Shown here in pieces: positions 48,666-57,775 of a DNA stretch of 64,000 nt. The DNA is from Mycobacterium sp. 1164985.4 (GTDB lineage Bacteria > Actinomycetota > Actinomycetes > Mycobacteriales > Mycobacteriaceae). The stretch is from assembly GCF_001668575.1 (NCBI RefSeq), contig NZ_LZMD01000074.1:62001-126000 (forward strand), given 5' to 3'. Below the pieces are notes generated by a model. The model was not told where the DNA came from. It saw only the letters and a list, made by a program, of their open reading frames with translations, and searched no databases. The position numbers were made by a program, and so were the translations under genes. Numbering within the stretch: the first letter of the stretch is position 1; each line of letters opens with the position of its first letter.

Positions 48666-49439
48666 ATGAGCCTCGTGACCTACGAGTTGGACGACCACAT
48701 CGCGACCATCACCCTCAACCGCCCCGAAGCGCGCAATGCGATCAACGGTGAGGTGCGCCGCGGACTGAACGCGGCGTGGGACCGGTTCCGCGACGACGAG
48801 GACGCCTGGGTCGGGATCCTGACCGCCAACGGCGACGTCTTCTGCGCCGGCGGTGACCTCAAGGATGGCGAAGGTTCGGTCGGCACCTTCGGCGGTACCT
48901 TCTGGGAGAAGCCGACGATCAACTCGTTCGAGAGCGGTATGGAGCTGTTCAAGCCGACCATCGCCGCGGTCAACGGCCCCTGCATCGGTTACGGCCTCAC
49001 TGGCGTCCTGTTCTGCGACTTCGTGATTGCTTCCACCACAGCCACTTTCGCGTTCCCCGAGGTCTCCATCGGCGTCCCGACGATCGTCGGCGCGATCCGG
49101 CTGCCCGAGCGGGTCCGGTGGGCCGACGCCATGGAGCTACTGCTGACCGGCAAGCCGATCGACGCCGAACGCGCGAAGGAGATGGGGCTGGTGTGGCGGC
49201 TGGTCGAGCCCGCCGATCTACAGGCCGAGGCGCGGTCATGGGCGGCGACGCTCACCGAAGCGGCGCCGTTGGCGCAGCGCGCAACGAAGGAGGTGGCCTG
49301 GCGCACCGCCAACATGGGTTGGATCGAATCCGTCCGCTTCGGGGAGACAATGCGCAAGGTGGCCGCCGCGACCGACGATGTGCGGGAAGGGCTCACGGCC
49401 TGGCGGGAGAAGCGCCCGCCACGATGGCGCGGTCGCTGA
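48666..49439 (+). CDS. Enoyl-CoA hydratase/isomerase family protein
   Basis: A 257-residue crotonase-fold protein with RPEARNAING, VFCAGGDLKDGE (oxyanion-hole segment), IAAVNGPCIGYGL and FPEVSIGVP. It has the second catalytic Glu region (FPEVSIG), but where crotonases carry the first Glu it has TTATF, so hydratase activity is doubtful; an isomerase, decarboxylase or hydrolase role is possible. A weak GGTGCAGCA precedes the ATG. Divergent from the ECF42 operon; the promoter region is shared. Confidence 0.88.
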   Translation: MSLVTYELDDHIATITLNRPEARNAINGEVRRGLNAAWDRFRDDEDAWVGILTANGDVFCAGGDLKDGEGSVGTFGGTFWEKPTINSFESGMELFKPTIAAVNGPCIGYGLTGVLFCDFVIASTTATFAFPEVSIGVPTIVGAIRLPERVRWADAMELLLTGKPIDAERAKEMGLVWRLVEPADLQAEARSWAATLTEAAPLAQRATKEVAWRTANMGWIESVRFGETMRKVAAATDDVREGLTAWREKRPPRWRGR

Positions 49440-49453
49440 GGCCTACTTCGGAC

Positions 49454-50269
49454 TCACGACTCCTCGGCTTCCTCCCGCTCGTCCTTCAGCCGTTCCTTGC
49501 TGCGCAGCAGGCGAAGCAGCGTCACCAGCAGCAGACCGCCGACCACGTTGCCGACGATCGTGTATCCGAACCACTTCAACCAGTCGACGTAGCCGAACGG
49601 GGCGCCGCCGATGAGTGCTCCGAAGATCAACAGCGAGTCCAGAATCGAGTGGAACATCTGTAGCCCGGCGAGCAGGAATCCGCCGGCGACGGCCGCGGCG
49701 ATCTTGCCGAACGTCGAATCCGTGCCGTGCTGCATGCGCGTCATCAACGTGATGACCATGCCGCCCAACAACGACAGCGTGACCGTCTCCGCCGACAACG
49801 GTGCGGTGGCGAAGTGGCTGGCCGACTCGACCGTCTGCTCATGCAGTTTCGGGTAGGCCGTCACGATCAGCCACATGATCGCCCATCCGCCGATGAGATT
49901 GGCGATCAATGTCCCGCTCCACAACTTCAGCAGCTGTCCGACGCTCGCGCGTTTGGCGACGACGGTCGTGACCGGCACCAGGAAACCTTCGGTGAACAGC
50001 TCGCTGCGACCCAGCAGCATCGCGAGGAACCCGATCGAGAAGGCGACGCCGGCGAGCAGCTGGTTGTGCGTGGCGGCCAGCACCGACAGGTAGGCGAGCA
50101 CGCCGACGGCGACCTCGGTACCGCCGAAGAAGCCGGTGACCAGGACTTCGCGCCAGGTCCGGTGCAGGCGCTGCGTACCTTCGTCGACCATCCTCTGGAA
50201 GGCGCCCTCCAGCTCGTCCTCGATGGGACTGTCCGTATCGCCAAGTTGGCGCTTACGGGTCTCGCTCAT
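49454..50269 (-). CDS. Formate/nitrite transporter (FNT) family channel
   Basis: A 271-residue member of the FNT family with an N-terminal soluble helix (LEGAFQRMVDEGTQRLHRTWREV) and six membrane segments, e.g. VLVTGFFGGTEVAVGVLAYL, LLAGVAFSIGFLAMLL, GTLIANLIGGWAIMWLIVTA. FNT channels are pentameric, passing formate, nitrite, hydrosulfide or lactate with protons. The late YTIVGNVVGGLLLVTLLRL is a typical last helix. Substrate is not visible. Upstream is a 263-base gap with an inverted repeat. Confidence 0.88.
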   Translation of the reverse strand: MSETRKRQLGDTDSPIEDELEGAFQRMVDEGTQRLHRTWREVLVTGFFGGTEVAVGVLAYLSVLAATHNQLLAGVAFSIGFLAMLLGRSELFTEGFLVPVTTVVAKRASVGQLLKLWSGTLIANLIGGWAIMWLIVTAYPKLHEQTVESASHFATAPLSAETVTLSLLGGMVITLMTRMQHGTDSTFGKIAAAVAGGFLLAGLQMFHSILDSLLIFGALIGGAPFGYVDWLKWFGYTIVGNVVGGLLLVTLLRLLRSKERLKDEREEAEES

Positions 50270-50343
50270 GTGGATCCTCCGATTCCGTGACGGTCAGGGG
50301 TACCCGGCTTGTTCAGCGCCGAAGCAGAGCGCGCCGGTGGCCG

Positions 50344-50397
50344 GTTTTGCGCCGAAGGTCATTCATTGCGGTTTTCGCACAGCCCTACGCGCAAAAC
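50344..50397. repeat. Inverted repeat between FNT and Rv1733c-like genes
   Basis: GTTTTGCGC (50344-50352) and GCGCAAAAC (50389-50397), 9-bp perfect arms with a 36-base spacer, in the divergent gap. It resembles the weak member at 27635; function unknown. Beyond it I see no gene in the 263-base gap. Confidence 0.4.
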
Positions 50398-50532
50398 GGC
50401 TCGCATTCCCACCTTGTGGATCGGCTACAACGGGCGTCCTCGATGTTGTCGAGCATCGGCAAACCCTTAGCAGGCGATCGGGTTCACCATTGAAGAAACA
50501 CAGGCAATCGTGGGCAGCGAGAGGAGATCACG

Positions 50533-50964
50533 GTGCAACGGCAGGGTGGCCACGATCAGCGCAGGACAGCCGTCCAGCGGGCTGACGAGCAGGAATGGGC
50601 CACCTTCACCCTGCGCCTCCCCCGCCTGCCCGTGTTGGTGCGCCTGAAGGGACGCGACCCCCTCGTCCGCTCGGTGGACCGCGTCGAGGCCCTGATCCTG
50701 ACCTTGACCCTCGCAGTGTCGCTGATCGCCGTGCCGATCGCAGGCGCCGTTGGCACCGCGCTGTTCGACTCCAAGCGGGCGAGGGCCGGTGCGGCGGTGG
50801 AAGCGGTGACGGCCGGTTCGCTCGTCTTGCTCGCGGTCCTCGCGGCCGCTGCGGCCGTCCTGCTCGTCACCCGCGCCGCCTGCAACCGCATCCGCTCCGT
50901 CAGGTGGCAGCGAGGGCTCGACAGCCTGGTCGACGGCTGCGAAGGCCAGAGCCGAACGCAGTAG
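50533..50964 (+). CDS. Rv1733c-like membrane protein lacking the extracytoplasmic loop
   Basis: A 143-residue membrane protein closely matching the two ends of M. tuberculosis Rv1733c. The N-terminal half TLRLPRLPVLVRLKGRDPLVRSVDRVEALILTLTLAVSLIAVP carries helix 1; the C-terminal half LVLLAVLAAAAAVLLVTRAACNRIRSVRWQRGLDSL carries helix 2. Rv1733c has about 90 residues of extracytoplasmic loop between them; here only about 20 remain (GTALFDSKRARAGAAVEAVT). The loss is in frame. GTG 50533 follows GAGAGGAGATC. No DosR box is seen upstream. Function unknown even for Rv1733c. Confidence 0.82.
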   Translation: MQRQGGHDQRRTAVQRADEQEWATFTLRLPRLPVLVRLKGRDPLVRSVDRVEALILTLTLAVSLIAVPIAGAVGTALFDSKRARAGAAVEAVTAGSLVLLAVLAAAAAVLLVTRAACNRIRSVRWQRGLDSLVDGCEGQSRTQ

Positions 50965-51105
50965 CGACGGCCCCGGTTGCAGGTAGCCCCCATATCGGTC
51001 CCCCGCCACCGCTCAACAGGGATGGCCGTCAGCATGGCTGACAGTCGCGCCCGTTCCGGGGAACGTACTCGTCGTACCCGTCAGCACCGCCAAGGAGACG
51101 ATGAG

Positions 51106-52965
51106 ATGTCCACTCCCACCGCCGAAACCACCACGTCCGCGCTCGAGAGGTTCACCGCGGCCGTCGCCGGTCACGCCGACATCGTCACCGACGGTGCAAC
51201 GCTGGCCGACCGTGGCCACGACTTCTGGGGAGTGGGCGGTGACGCCGAACTGCTTCTGCGCCCGCACAGCCGCGACGAGGTGTCGGCGATCATGCGGCGG
51301 GCCACCGAATTCGGCATTCCGGTCGTTCCCCGCGGCGGAGCGTCGAACTGCTCCGGCGGCATGATGCCCGCCACCGGGCGTGTGCTGCTCGACCTGTCGG
51401 CGCTGAACCACATCATTCACGTCGATACCGAAAACCGTTGGGCTCGCGTCGAACCCGGCGTCATCAATTCCGACCTGCAGGAGCGTCTCGCGCCACACGG
51501 ACTGTGCTTCTCACCCGACCCGGTGTCCGCGCATCTGGCCACCGTCGGCGGCAACCTCATCGAGAACGCCGGTGGGCCACACGCATTGAAGTACGGCGTG
51601 ACCTACAACCACATCCTGGCCGCCGACGTCGTGCTGCCCGACGGGTCGACATGCACTCTGCGCGCCGACGACGACGGTCCGGACCTGCTCGGCGTGCTCA
51701 TCGGGTCCGAAGGAACTCTCGGCATCGTCACCGAGGTCACGGTCGCGCTGCGCCCGATCGCCGCCGTCACCCACAGCTTGATGGGTGCGTTCGCCACCGC
51801 GCGCGAAGCCGCCGACACCATCGCCGCGATCATCGCCACCGGCCTCGTGCCCGCCGCGGTCGAATGGCTCGACCGTGACGGAATTGCCGGGCTTCAGCAG
51901 TTTTACGACACCGGGTATCCGCTCGACGCCGACTCGATCGTCCTGATCGACGTCGACGGCAGTGCCGCCGAGGTCCGGCGCGACCAGCAGATCGTCGAGA
52001 AGGTGCTCAAGGAGCGGGCCACCGAGGTCCGCGTCGCAGAAGACGAACAGGACCGCGCCAAACTGTGGTACGGCCGCCTGCACGCGCCCGACTCCGTCGT
52101 GCAGAGCGGTAAGGGATTCTTCATCGGCGACGTGACCGTGCCCCGCGACCGCATCCCGGAGATGCAGGCCGCCATCCAGGCGACCGCGGTACGGCACTCC
52201 GACGGGTTGCTGTTCATCGCGGTGTGCGGCCACGCAGGCGACGGTGACCTGCACCCGACGACCTTCTACGACAAGGACAATCCGTTAGCCGCCTCGGCGC
52301 TCGAGGCCGCGAACAACGAGATCATCGACGCCGCACTGAAACTGGGCGGCACCATCACCGGCGAACACGGTGTCGGCACCGAGAAGATCCCGTTCATGAC
52401 CAAGCGTTTCACCGCAGTGGAGATCGCCGCCCAACGCTCCATCAAGGCGGCGTTCGACCCGGCCGGACTGCTCAACCCCGGCGTGATGCTGCCCGAGCAG
52501 TCGTCCGACGAACCCGACACCGGCACCTTCGGCGATGCCGTCCGCAGCGCCATCAACGGGACCCTGCAACCTGATCCGGCCGCGCCGTTGACCACCGGCG
52601 GCGACACCGGCATCGACGTCAACCTCGGCAACCTCAGCCTGACCGTCGGCGCCGACGCCACGCTCGATCAGCTCAACCGATTCCTCGACGAGCACGGCGC
52701 CACCTGCGGCGCGGTGCCCGCTTCGGGCGGCGACCGCACCATCGGCGAACTCGTCGCCACCGCGGCCGGCGCGGAGCGGATCGCGGTCCGACACGCCCTG
52801 CTTGGCGCCGACGTCGCGGTCGTCGACGGCCAGATGCCCGGCCGCTTCGGCGCCGAGACCATGAAGGACGTCGCGGGCTACGACGCCAAGCGGCTCTACA
52901 TCGGCGGCCGCGGCGCGTTCGGTGCCATCTCCCGGCTGATCTTCAAGATCGGGGTGAAGGCGTAA
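51106..52965 (+). CDS. FAD-linked oxidase, GlcD-GlcE fusion
   Basis: A 619-residue flavoenzyme. Residues 1 to about 465 are a complete GlcD/D-lactate-dehydrogenase-like oxidase: FAD segment VVPRGGASNCSGGMMP, PVSAHLATVGGNLIENAGG, GSEGTLGIVTEV, CGHAGDGDLHPTTF and TGEHGVGTEKIP. The last 115 residues resemble GlcE: LTVGADATLDQLNRFLDEHG, GGDRTIGELVA, and FGAETMKDVAGYDAKRLYIGGRGAFGAISRL. So the two FAD subunits of glycolate oxidase are joined, the second shortened. It probably oxidises a 2-hydroxy acid; no glcF Fe-S gene is adjacent. ATG 51106 follows AAGGAGACGATG. Confidence 0.87.
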   Translation: MSTPTAETTTSALERFTAAVAGHADIVTDGATLADRGHDFWGVGGDAELLLRPHSRDEVSAIMRRATEFGIPVVPRGGASNCSGGMMPATGRVLLDLSALNHIIHVDTENRWARVEPGVINSDLQERLAPHGLCFSPDPVSAHLATVGGNLIENAGGPHALKYGVTYNHILAADVVLPDGSTCTLRADDDGPDLLGVLIGSEGTLGIVTEVTVALRPIAAVTHSLMGAFATAREAADTIAAIIATGLVPAAVEWLDRDGIAGLQQFYDTGYPLDADSIVLIDVDGSAAEVRRDQQIVEKVLKERATEVRVAEDEQDRAKLWYGRLHAPDSVVQSGKGFFIGDVTVPRDRIPEMQAAIQATAVRHSDGLLFIAVCGHAGDGDLHPTTFYDKDNPLAASALEAANNEIIDAALKLGGTITGEHGVGTEKIPFMTKRFTAVEIAAQRSIKAAFDPAGLLNPGVMLPEQSSDEPDTGTFGDAVRSAINGTLQPDPAAPLTTGGDTGIDVNLGNLSLTVGADATLDQLNRFLDEHGATCGAVPASGGDRTIGELVATAAGAERIAVRHALLGADVAVVDGQMPGRFGAETMKDVAGYDAKRLYIGGRGAFGAISRLIFKIGVKA

Positions 52966-53077
52966 CGGACACACCCCGACATGTCCCAAACGGAAACCGG
53001 CCGGTGTCCCGATTCGTGATTTACACCCAGCCGCTTGGGGCCAACCATGGTCTCAGCTAGCTGGAGAGGCGGTTGGG

Positions 53078-54172
53078 ATGACGATTAGTGTGGCCGAGCG
53101 CGCGGAGCTGCGCACGGCGGTCCGCGAGTTGCTGGGTGACAAGTGCACCGAAGACGACGTGCGCCGGGTCATGACCTCGGACGACGGCTTCGACCGCGAT
53201 CTGTGGCGTCAACTCGCCGAACAGGGTGTGCTCGGCATGCTCGTCGAGGATCGACTCGGCGGTCTCGGATTCGGGGCCCTCGAGCTCGAGGCCGTCGCCG
53301 AGCAGACCGGCGCGGCGCTCCTCCCGGCGCCGTTCATCTCCAGCGCGGTTCTGACCGTGGCGCTCGTGCAGGCCGCAGGTTCCGACGACGACAAGCAGCG
53401 GTTGCTGCCGGGACTCGCCGACGGCACCGCGATCGGCACCGTCGCGATCACGGGACGGTCCGGTTCGTGGACGGCGGAGGGGGTCGACGTCGAGGCCACC
53501 GCCGACGGCGCCCTCACCGGCGACGCGCACTACGTCACCTGGGGTCAGGTGGCCGACGTCGTGCTCGTGATCGCACGCACCGCCGACGGTGTCAGCGTCT
53601 TCGAAGTCGCACCCGACGCGGCGGGTTTCACCCGCACGGCGGTAACGGTCTTCGATCCGACAGTGCGCCTGTCGACGTTCACGTTCGCGGGCACACCCGC
53701 GCGGCGGCTCGGCACCGCAGGCTGGGACGCCGTACAGGAAGCCCTCGACTACGCCGTCATCGCATCGGCCGGCGAGCAGGTGGGCGGCTCCCGCCGAGTC
53801 TTCGACATGACCGTCGATTACCTCAAGACCCGCGTCCAGTTCGGCCGTCAGATCGGCAGCTTCCAAGCGCTCAAGCACATGGCCGCCGACCTGCTGATCG
53901 AGGTCGAGAACGCGACGTCGGCCGCCCAGCACGCCGCCGCCGAGAAGTCCGCTCAGACCGAGACTTACTCCGGGGCGGTCGCTTTGGCGGGCTTCGCCTG
54001 CGCCGAGGCCTACGAGACCATCACGATGAACGCCATCCAGATGCACGGCGGCATCGGGTTCACCTGGGAGCATCCCGCCCACCTGTTCCTGCGCAGGGCG
54101 CGGACCGGGCTACAGCTGTTCGGCGGTCCGCGCCTGCATCGCGAGCGCTACCTCGTCTCGAAAGGTGCCTGA
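53078..54172 (+). CDS. Acyl-CoA dehydrogenase, small-subunit type
   Basis: A 364-residue acyl-CoA dehydrogenase fold starting MTISVAERAELRTAVRELLG. The C-terminal half (QEALDYAVIASAGEQVGGSRRVFDMTVDYLKTRVQFGRQIGSFQALKHMAADLL and IQMHGGIGFTWEHPAHLFLRRA) has the family signatures. The middle domain is short and divergent, as in non-catalytic or substrate-specific partner subunits. It starts after GAGAGGCGG, 112 bases beyond the GlcD-GlcE fusion. Partner 54174 starts 1 base after its stop. Confidence 0.88.
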   Translation: MTISVAERAELRTAVRELLGDKCTEDDVRRVMTSDDGFDRDLWRQLAEQGVLGMLVEDRLGGLGFGALELEAVAEQTGAALLPAPFISSAVLTVALVQAAGSDDDKQRLLPGLADGTAIGTVAITGRSGSWTAEGVDVEATADGALTGDAHYVTWGQVADVVLVIARTADGVSVFEVAPDAAGFTRTAVTVFDPTVRLSTFTFAGTPARRLGTAGWDAVQEALDYAVIASAGEQVGGSRRVFDMTVDYLKTRVQFGRQIGSFQALKHMAADLLIEVENATSAAQHAAAEKSAQTETYSGAVALAGFACAEAYETITMNAIQMHGGIGFTWEHPAHLFLRRARTGLQLFGGPRLHRERYLVSKGA

Positions 54173-54173
54173 T

Positions 54174-55364
54174 ATGACTTCTCAGCTTCCCACCGCCGAC
54201 GAGCTGCGCGCCGAGGTCCGTGAGTGGTTGCGCGACAACTGGACTCCGCTGCCCAAGTCCGATGACCCGTGGGCGTCCTCGCCGGAACGCATCGCATGGT
54301 TGGAGAAGGTGCTCGACGCGGGATACGCGGTGCCGACCTATCCCACCGAGTGGTTCGGTCGTGGCTACCCGAGCGACCTGGCGGCCGTCATCGGTCAGGA
54401 GTTCTCGGCGATCAAGGCGCCGGGATCGCGGCAGGACAAGTACAACATCCCGGCCAACACCGCGCTCAAGCTCGGCACCGAGAAGCTCAAGGGGGACTTG
54501 CTGCGCGATTTCCTGGTCGAGCGGTCCCGCACCTGCCTGCTCTACAGCGAGCCGGGCGCCGGCTCCGACCTGGCCAGCGTGCGCACCACCGCGGTCCGGG
54601 ACGGCGACCAGTGGGTGGTCACCGGGCAGAAGGTGTGGACGTCGGGCGCGCTGACCGCCGACTACGCACTGCTGCTGGCCCGCACCGACTGGGATGTGCC
54701 CAAGCACAAAGGCTTGAGCCTGTTCATCATGCCGATGAAGCAGCCCGGCATCGAGGTGCGCCCGCTGGTGCAGATCACCGGCGAGTCCCACTTCAACGAG
54801 GTCTTCATCAACGACGCGACCGTGTCCGACGACTACCTGTTGGGCGGCGAGGGCAACGGGTGGCGGGCGCTGCAGACCGCGCTGGCGTACGAACGCTCGA
54901 TCATGGGCGACAGCGCCCGCGGTTCACGAAGCCGCAAGGCCGACAGCCTGATCGAGCTTGCCCGCGAACACGGCGTGCTCGACGACCCCGCCGTGCGCTA
55001 CCCGCTGGCCAAGGTGCTGGCCATGCGCGAACTCAACAAGCTCAACAACGCGCGCGCGAAAGCCAGTACATCGCAAGGCACGTCGAGCTCGATCATGTCG
55101 CTGGGCAAGCTCGCGATGTCGAAGATTCTGCACACCGAGGCCGCGATGAAGACGCAGATCATCGGCGCGCAGGCGCTGTTGGCCGGGCCGGAGAACCCGG
55201 TGGCCGACGACATCAACTTCCTGACACTCAACGCCTTCTTCACGTCGATCGGCGGCGGCACCGACCAGATTCAGCGCAACATCATCGGCGAGCGGGTACT
55301 CGGATTGCCCAAGGAGCCCGAGGCCGACCGCGACATCCCCTTCCGCCAGGCCCGCCGGAGCTGA
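54174..55364 (+). CDS. Acyl-CoA dehydrogenase, partner subunit
   Basis: A 396-residue acyl-CoA dehydrogenase with the substrate-flavin segment LLYSEPGAGSDLASVRT, GQKVWTSGALTADYALLLAR and the C-terminal SIGGGTDQIQRNIIGERVLGLPKEP. At the medium-chain catalytic position it has IGGGT, as in the other dehydrogenase pair of this window, so it probably uses a base elsewhere or depends on the partner. ATG 54174 has AAAGGTGCC upstream. It is followed after 4 bases by the CoA-transferase gene; together with 53078 they are one operon for a CoA-activated substrate. Confidence 0.89.
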   Translation: MTSQLPTADELRAEVREWLRDNWTPLPKSDDPWASSPERIAWLEKVLDAGYAVPTYPTEWFGRGYPSDLAAVIGQEFSAIKAPGSRQDKYNIPANTALKLGTEKLKGDLLRDFLVERSRTCLLYSEPGAGSDLASVRTTAVRDGDQWVVTGQKVWTSGALTADYALLLARTDWDVPKHKGLSLFIMPMKQPGIEVRPLVQITGESHFNEVFINDATVSDDYLLGGEGNGWRALQTALAYERSIMGDSARGSRSRKADSLIELAREHGVLDDPAVRYPLAKVLAMRELNKLNNARAKASTSQGTSSSIMSLGKLAMSKILHTEAAMKTQIIGAQALLAGPENPVADDINFLTLNAFFTSIGGGTDQIQRNIIGERVLGLPKEPEADRDIPFRQARRS

Positions 55365-55368
55365 CGCG

Positions 55369-57711
55369 GTGACATCCGGCGCCGCATACGATCCCCCGCT
55401 GTCCGGGACGAGGATTCTCGATCTGAGCTCGGGCCCGATGACGGCCGTCGGCCGCCTGCTCGCCGATCTCGGCGCGACCGTCACGGTAGTGCGCATACGC
55501 GCCGTAACCGACGACGAGGTGGTGGGTCCGCACGTCGGCGGGGTATCCGTGCAGACCGCGATCAACCGGCACGGTACGGCGACGGTCGAGCTCGATCTCT
55601 CGAGCGCGGTCGGCCGCGACGGATTCGCCGAAATGCTCCGTAGCGCCGACATTCTGATCGAGAACACCCGGCCCGGGTCGCTCGCCGAGGCGACGTTGGC
55701 AGTGCGTGAGATCCGCAGACGGCAGCCGTCGCTGGTGATCCTGTCGCTCAGCGACTTCGGCCGCGACAACGACTACCGCACCTGGCAGGGCAGCGGCCCG
55801 GTGTTTTACGCGCTGAGCAGTGAGCTGTCCCGGTCTGGCATCCCGGGCCGCGAGCCGTTGGTCCCGCCGGCCGAGTTGCCCTATCAGGTGGCTGCCGCGC
55901 AGGCCGCGGTGATGACGGTAGCGGTCTATCTGGACCGCTTGCGCACCGGCGAAGGAGCCCTGATCGACTTCTCGGTTCTCGACGGTGCGATGCAGACGCT
56001 CGACCCGCCGTTCGGTTCGGCGGGCAGTGCGTCGGCGGGCGTCGCGGTGAGCGTGCAGCAGCGCGACTGGGACGCCGAACGCCAGCGCTATCCGATCATC
56101 CCCTGCAAGGACGGCCACGTTCGCATCTGCATCCTGGCCAAACGGCAGTGGCGCGGAATGTTCACGTGGATGGGCAGCCCGGAGGAGTTCGCTGACCCCT
56201 CGTACGACAAGCTCGGGAAACGTTTCCGCTCACCGCATCTGCTCGACGCCATCGCCCGCTTCTGTGCCGACAAGACGCGTGCGGAGCTGGAATCGCAGGG
56301 GCAGGCGCACGGCGTGCCGACGGCGGCCGTTCTTACCCTGTCGGAGGCGTTGACCGCCGAACACTTCGGTGCGCGTGGCTTTTTCCGCGACGTCGAGTTG
56401 ACTCCCGGCGTGGTGGCCCCGATCCCTGCGGGGGTCAGCGAGATCGACGGACATCGGGCGAGCGCACTCGACATCTCGTCCGAACGCACCGAACGCCTCA
56501 CCGCAGCCCCGTTGTTGGCGAGCCGCCAGCGCCAAGGCGAAGGCCGCCCGCTGGAGGGCATCCGGGTGCTGGACCTCGGCGTCATCGTCGTCGGCGCGGA
56601 CACCGGCCGGCTGTTCGGTGATCTAGGCGCCGACGTCGTCAAGATCGAGCATTCCGCCCACCCCGACGGACTGCGCGTCGGCAAGCTCACGACGATGACC
56701 CAGCCGTTCGCGGCTGGGCACCGCAACAAGCGCTCGATCGGGCTCGATCTGCGCACCGAGGAAGGCAGGGAACTCGCCCACCGCCTGGCGCGGGCGTCCG
56801 ATGTCGTGCTGACGAACTTCAAACCCGGTGTCGCCGAGGCGTTGGGCATGGACCACACGACGCTGCGGCGGATCAACCCCGGCATCGTGGTGGTGGACAG
56901 TTCGGCGTTCGGCCCGACCGGTCCGTGGGCCAACCGCCTGGGATACGGGCCGCTGGTTCGGGCCGCGGTCGGGTTCACGAACCAGTGGGTGTATCCGGGC
57001 GAACCGGACACCTTCTGCGACACGGTCACCGTGTACCCGGACCACGTCGCAGCGAGGATCGGTGCCTTGTCCGCGATCGCGCTGCTCCTGCGGCGCGAGC
57101 GCACCGGTGAAGGCGGGTCGGCAAGCATCGCCCAAGCCGAGGTGATGTTGAGCCACGTGGCCGCCGAGATCGCCGCCGATGCCCTCGAACGCGCCGGGCA
57201 CACCCGCGCCGGCGCCGAACGCCGAGGGCCGTGGGGACTGTTCCCCGCCGCCGGTGTCGACAACTGGATCGCGATCACCGTGCGCGACGATGCCGACCTG
57301 CAGGCGCTGCGGTGGGTCGTCGGCCTACCCGGCGACGGCGACGTGGACCCCGACGCGGTGCGCGCCTGGACCGCCCGGCTTTCGCGGACCGAGGCGATGG
57401 AAAAGCTGCAGGCCGCGGGCGTGCCCGCGGGCGCCGTCATGCACGCCGACGAACTGCCGTCGTGGGGCTACTACGAACAGCGGCGGTCGTTCCGCGAGGA
57501 GCTCCACCCGCACGCAGACGTCCCGTTCACTATGGAGAACGTCCAAATCAATTGCGATCACGTGGCCGATCCGCCGTTGCGGCAGGCCCCGCTCATCGGG
57601 GAGCAGACCGCCGAGATCGCCGCGGAGCTCCTCGGTCTGAACCCGACCGAGATCGAGGGGCTGCACAGCCGCGGAGTGCTCGAGACGACGAGCGTCGACG
57701 CCGCGGTCTGA
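55369..57711 (+). CDS. Tandem family III CoA-transferase (CaiB/BaiF, two domains)
   Basis: A 780-residue protein made of two CaiB/BaiF CoA-transferase domains in tandem (about 1-380 and 390-780). Each starts with the family motif: GTRILDLSSGPMTAVGRLLADLGATV and GIRVLDLGVIVVGADTGRLFGDLGADVVKIE. The second domain has the catalytic-type Asp in VYPDHVAARIGA; in the first, the same place reads PAELPYQVAA with Glu, so only the second may form the acyl-Asp intermediate. Transfers CoA between acids. GTG 55369 is 4 bases after the dehydrogenase stop. A CoA-activation role in the operon is inferred. Confidence 0.88.
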   Translation: MTSGAAYDPPLSGTRILDLSSGPMTAVGRLLADLGATVTVVRIRAVTDDEVVGPHVGGVSVQTAINRHGTATVELDLSSAVGRDGFAEMLRSADILIENTRPGSLAEATLAVREIRRRQPSLVILSLSDFGRDNDYRTWQGSGPVFYALSSELSRSGIPGREPLVPPAELPYQVAAAQAAVMTVAVYLDRLRTGEGALIDFSVLDGAMQTLDPPFGSAGSASAGVAVSVQQRDWDAERQRYPIIPCKDGHVRICILAKRQWRGMFTWMGSPEEFADPSYDKLGKRFRSPHLLDAIARFCADKTRAELESQGQAHGVPTAAVLTLSEALTAEHFGARGFFRDVELTPGVVAPIPAGVSEIDGHRASALDISSERTERLTAAPLLASRQRQGEGRPLEGIRVLDLGVIVVGADTGRLFGDLGADVVKIEHSAHPDGLRVGKLTTMTQPFAAGHRNKRSIGLDLRTEEGRELAHRLARASDVVLTNFKPGVAEALGMDHTTLRRINPGIVVVDSSAFGPTGPWANRLGYGPLVRAAVGFTNQWVYPGEPDTFCDTVTVYPDHVAARIGALSAIALLLRRERTGEGGSASIAQAEVMLSHVAAEIAADALERAGHTRAGAERRGPWGLFPAAGVDNWIAITVRDDADLQALRWVVGLPGDGDVDPDAVRAWTARLSRTEAMEKLQAAGVPAGAVMHADELPSWGYYEQRRSFREELHPHADVPFTMENVQINCDHVADPPLRQAPLIGEQTAEIAAELLGLNPTEIEGLHSRGVLETTSVDAAV

Positions 57712-57775
57712 CCGGGAGGCACCGGTGATCTCGTAGCATTCGGGTTGCACGGGCACCCGTTCGAGACCGGCAGGA

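Noticed and set aside
50270..50532. A DosR box upstream of the Rv1733c-like gene
   Set aside because: No sequence resembling the GGGACT-N-AGTCCC type dyad is present in this gap.
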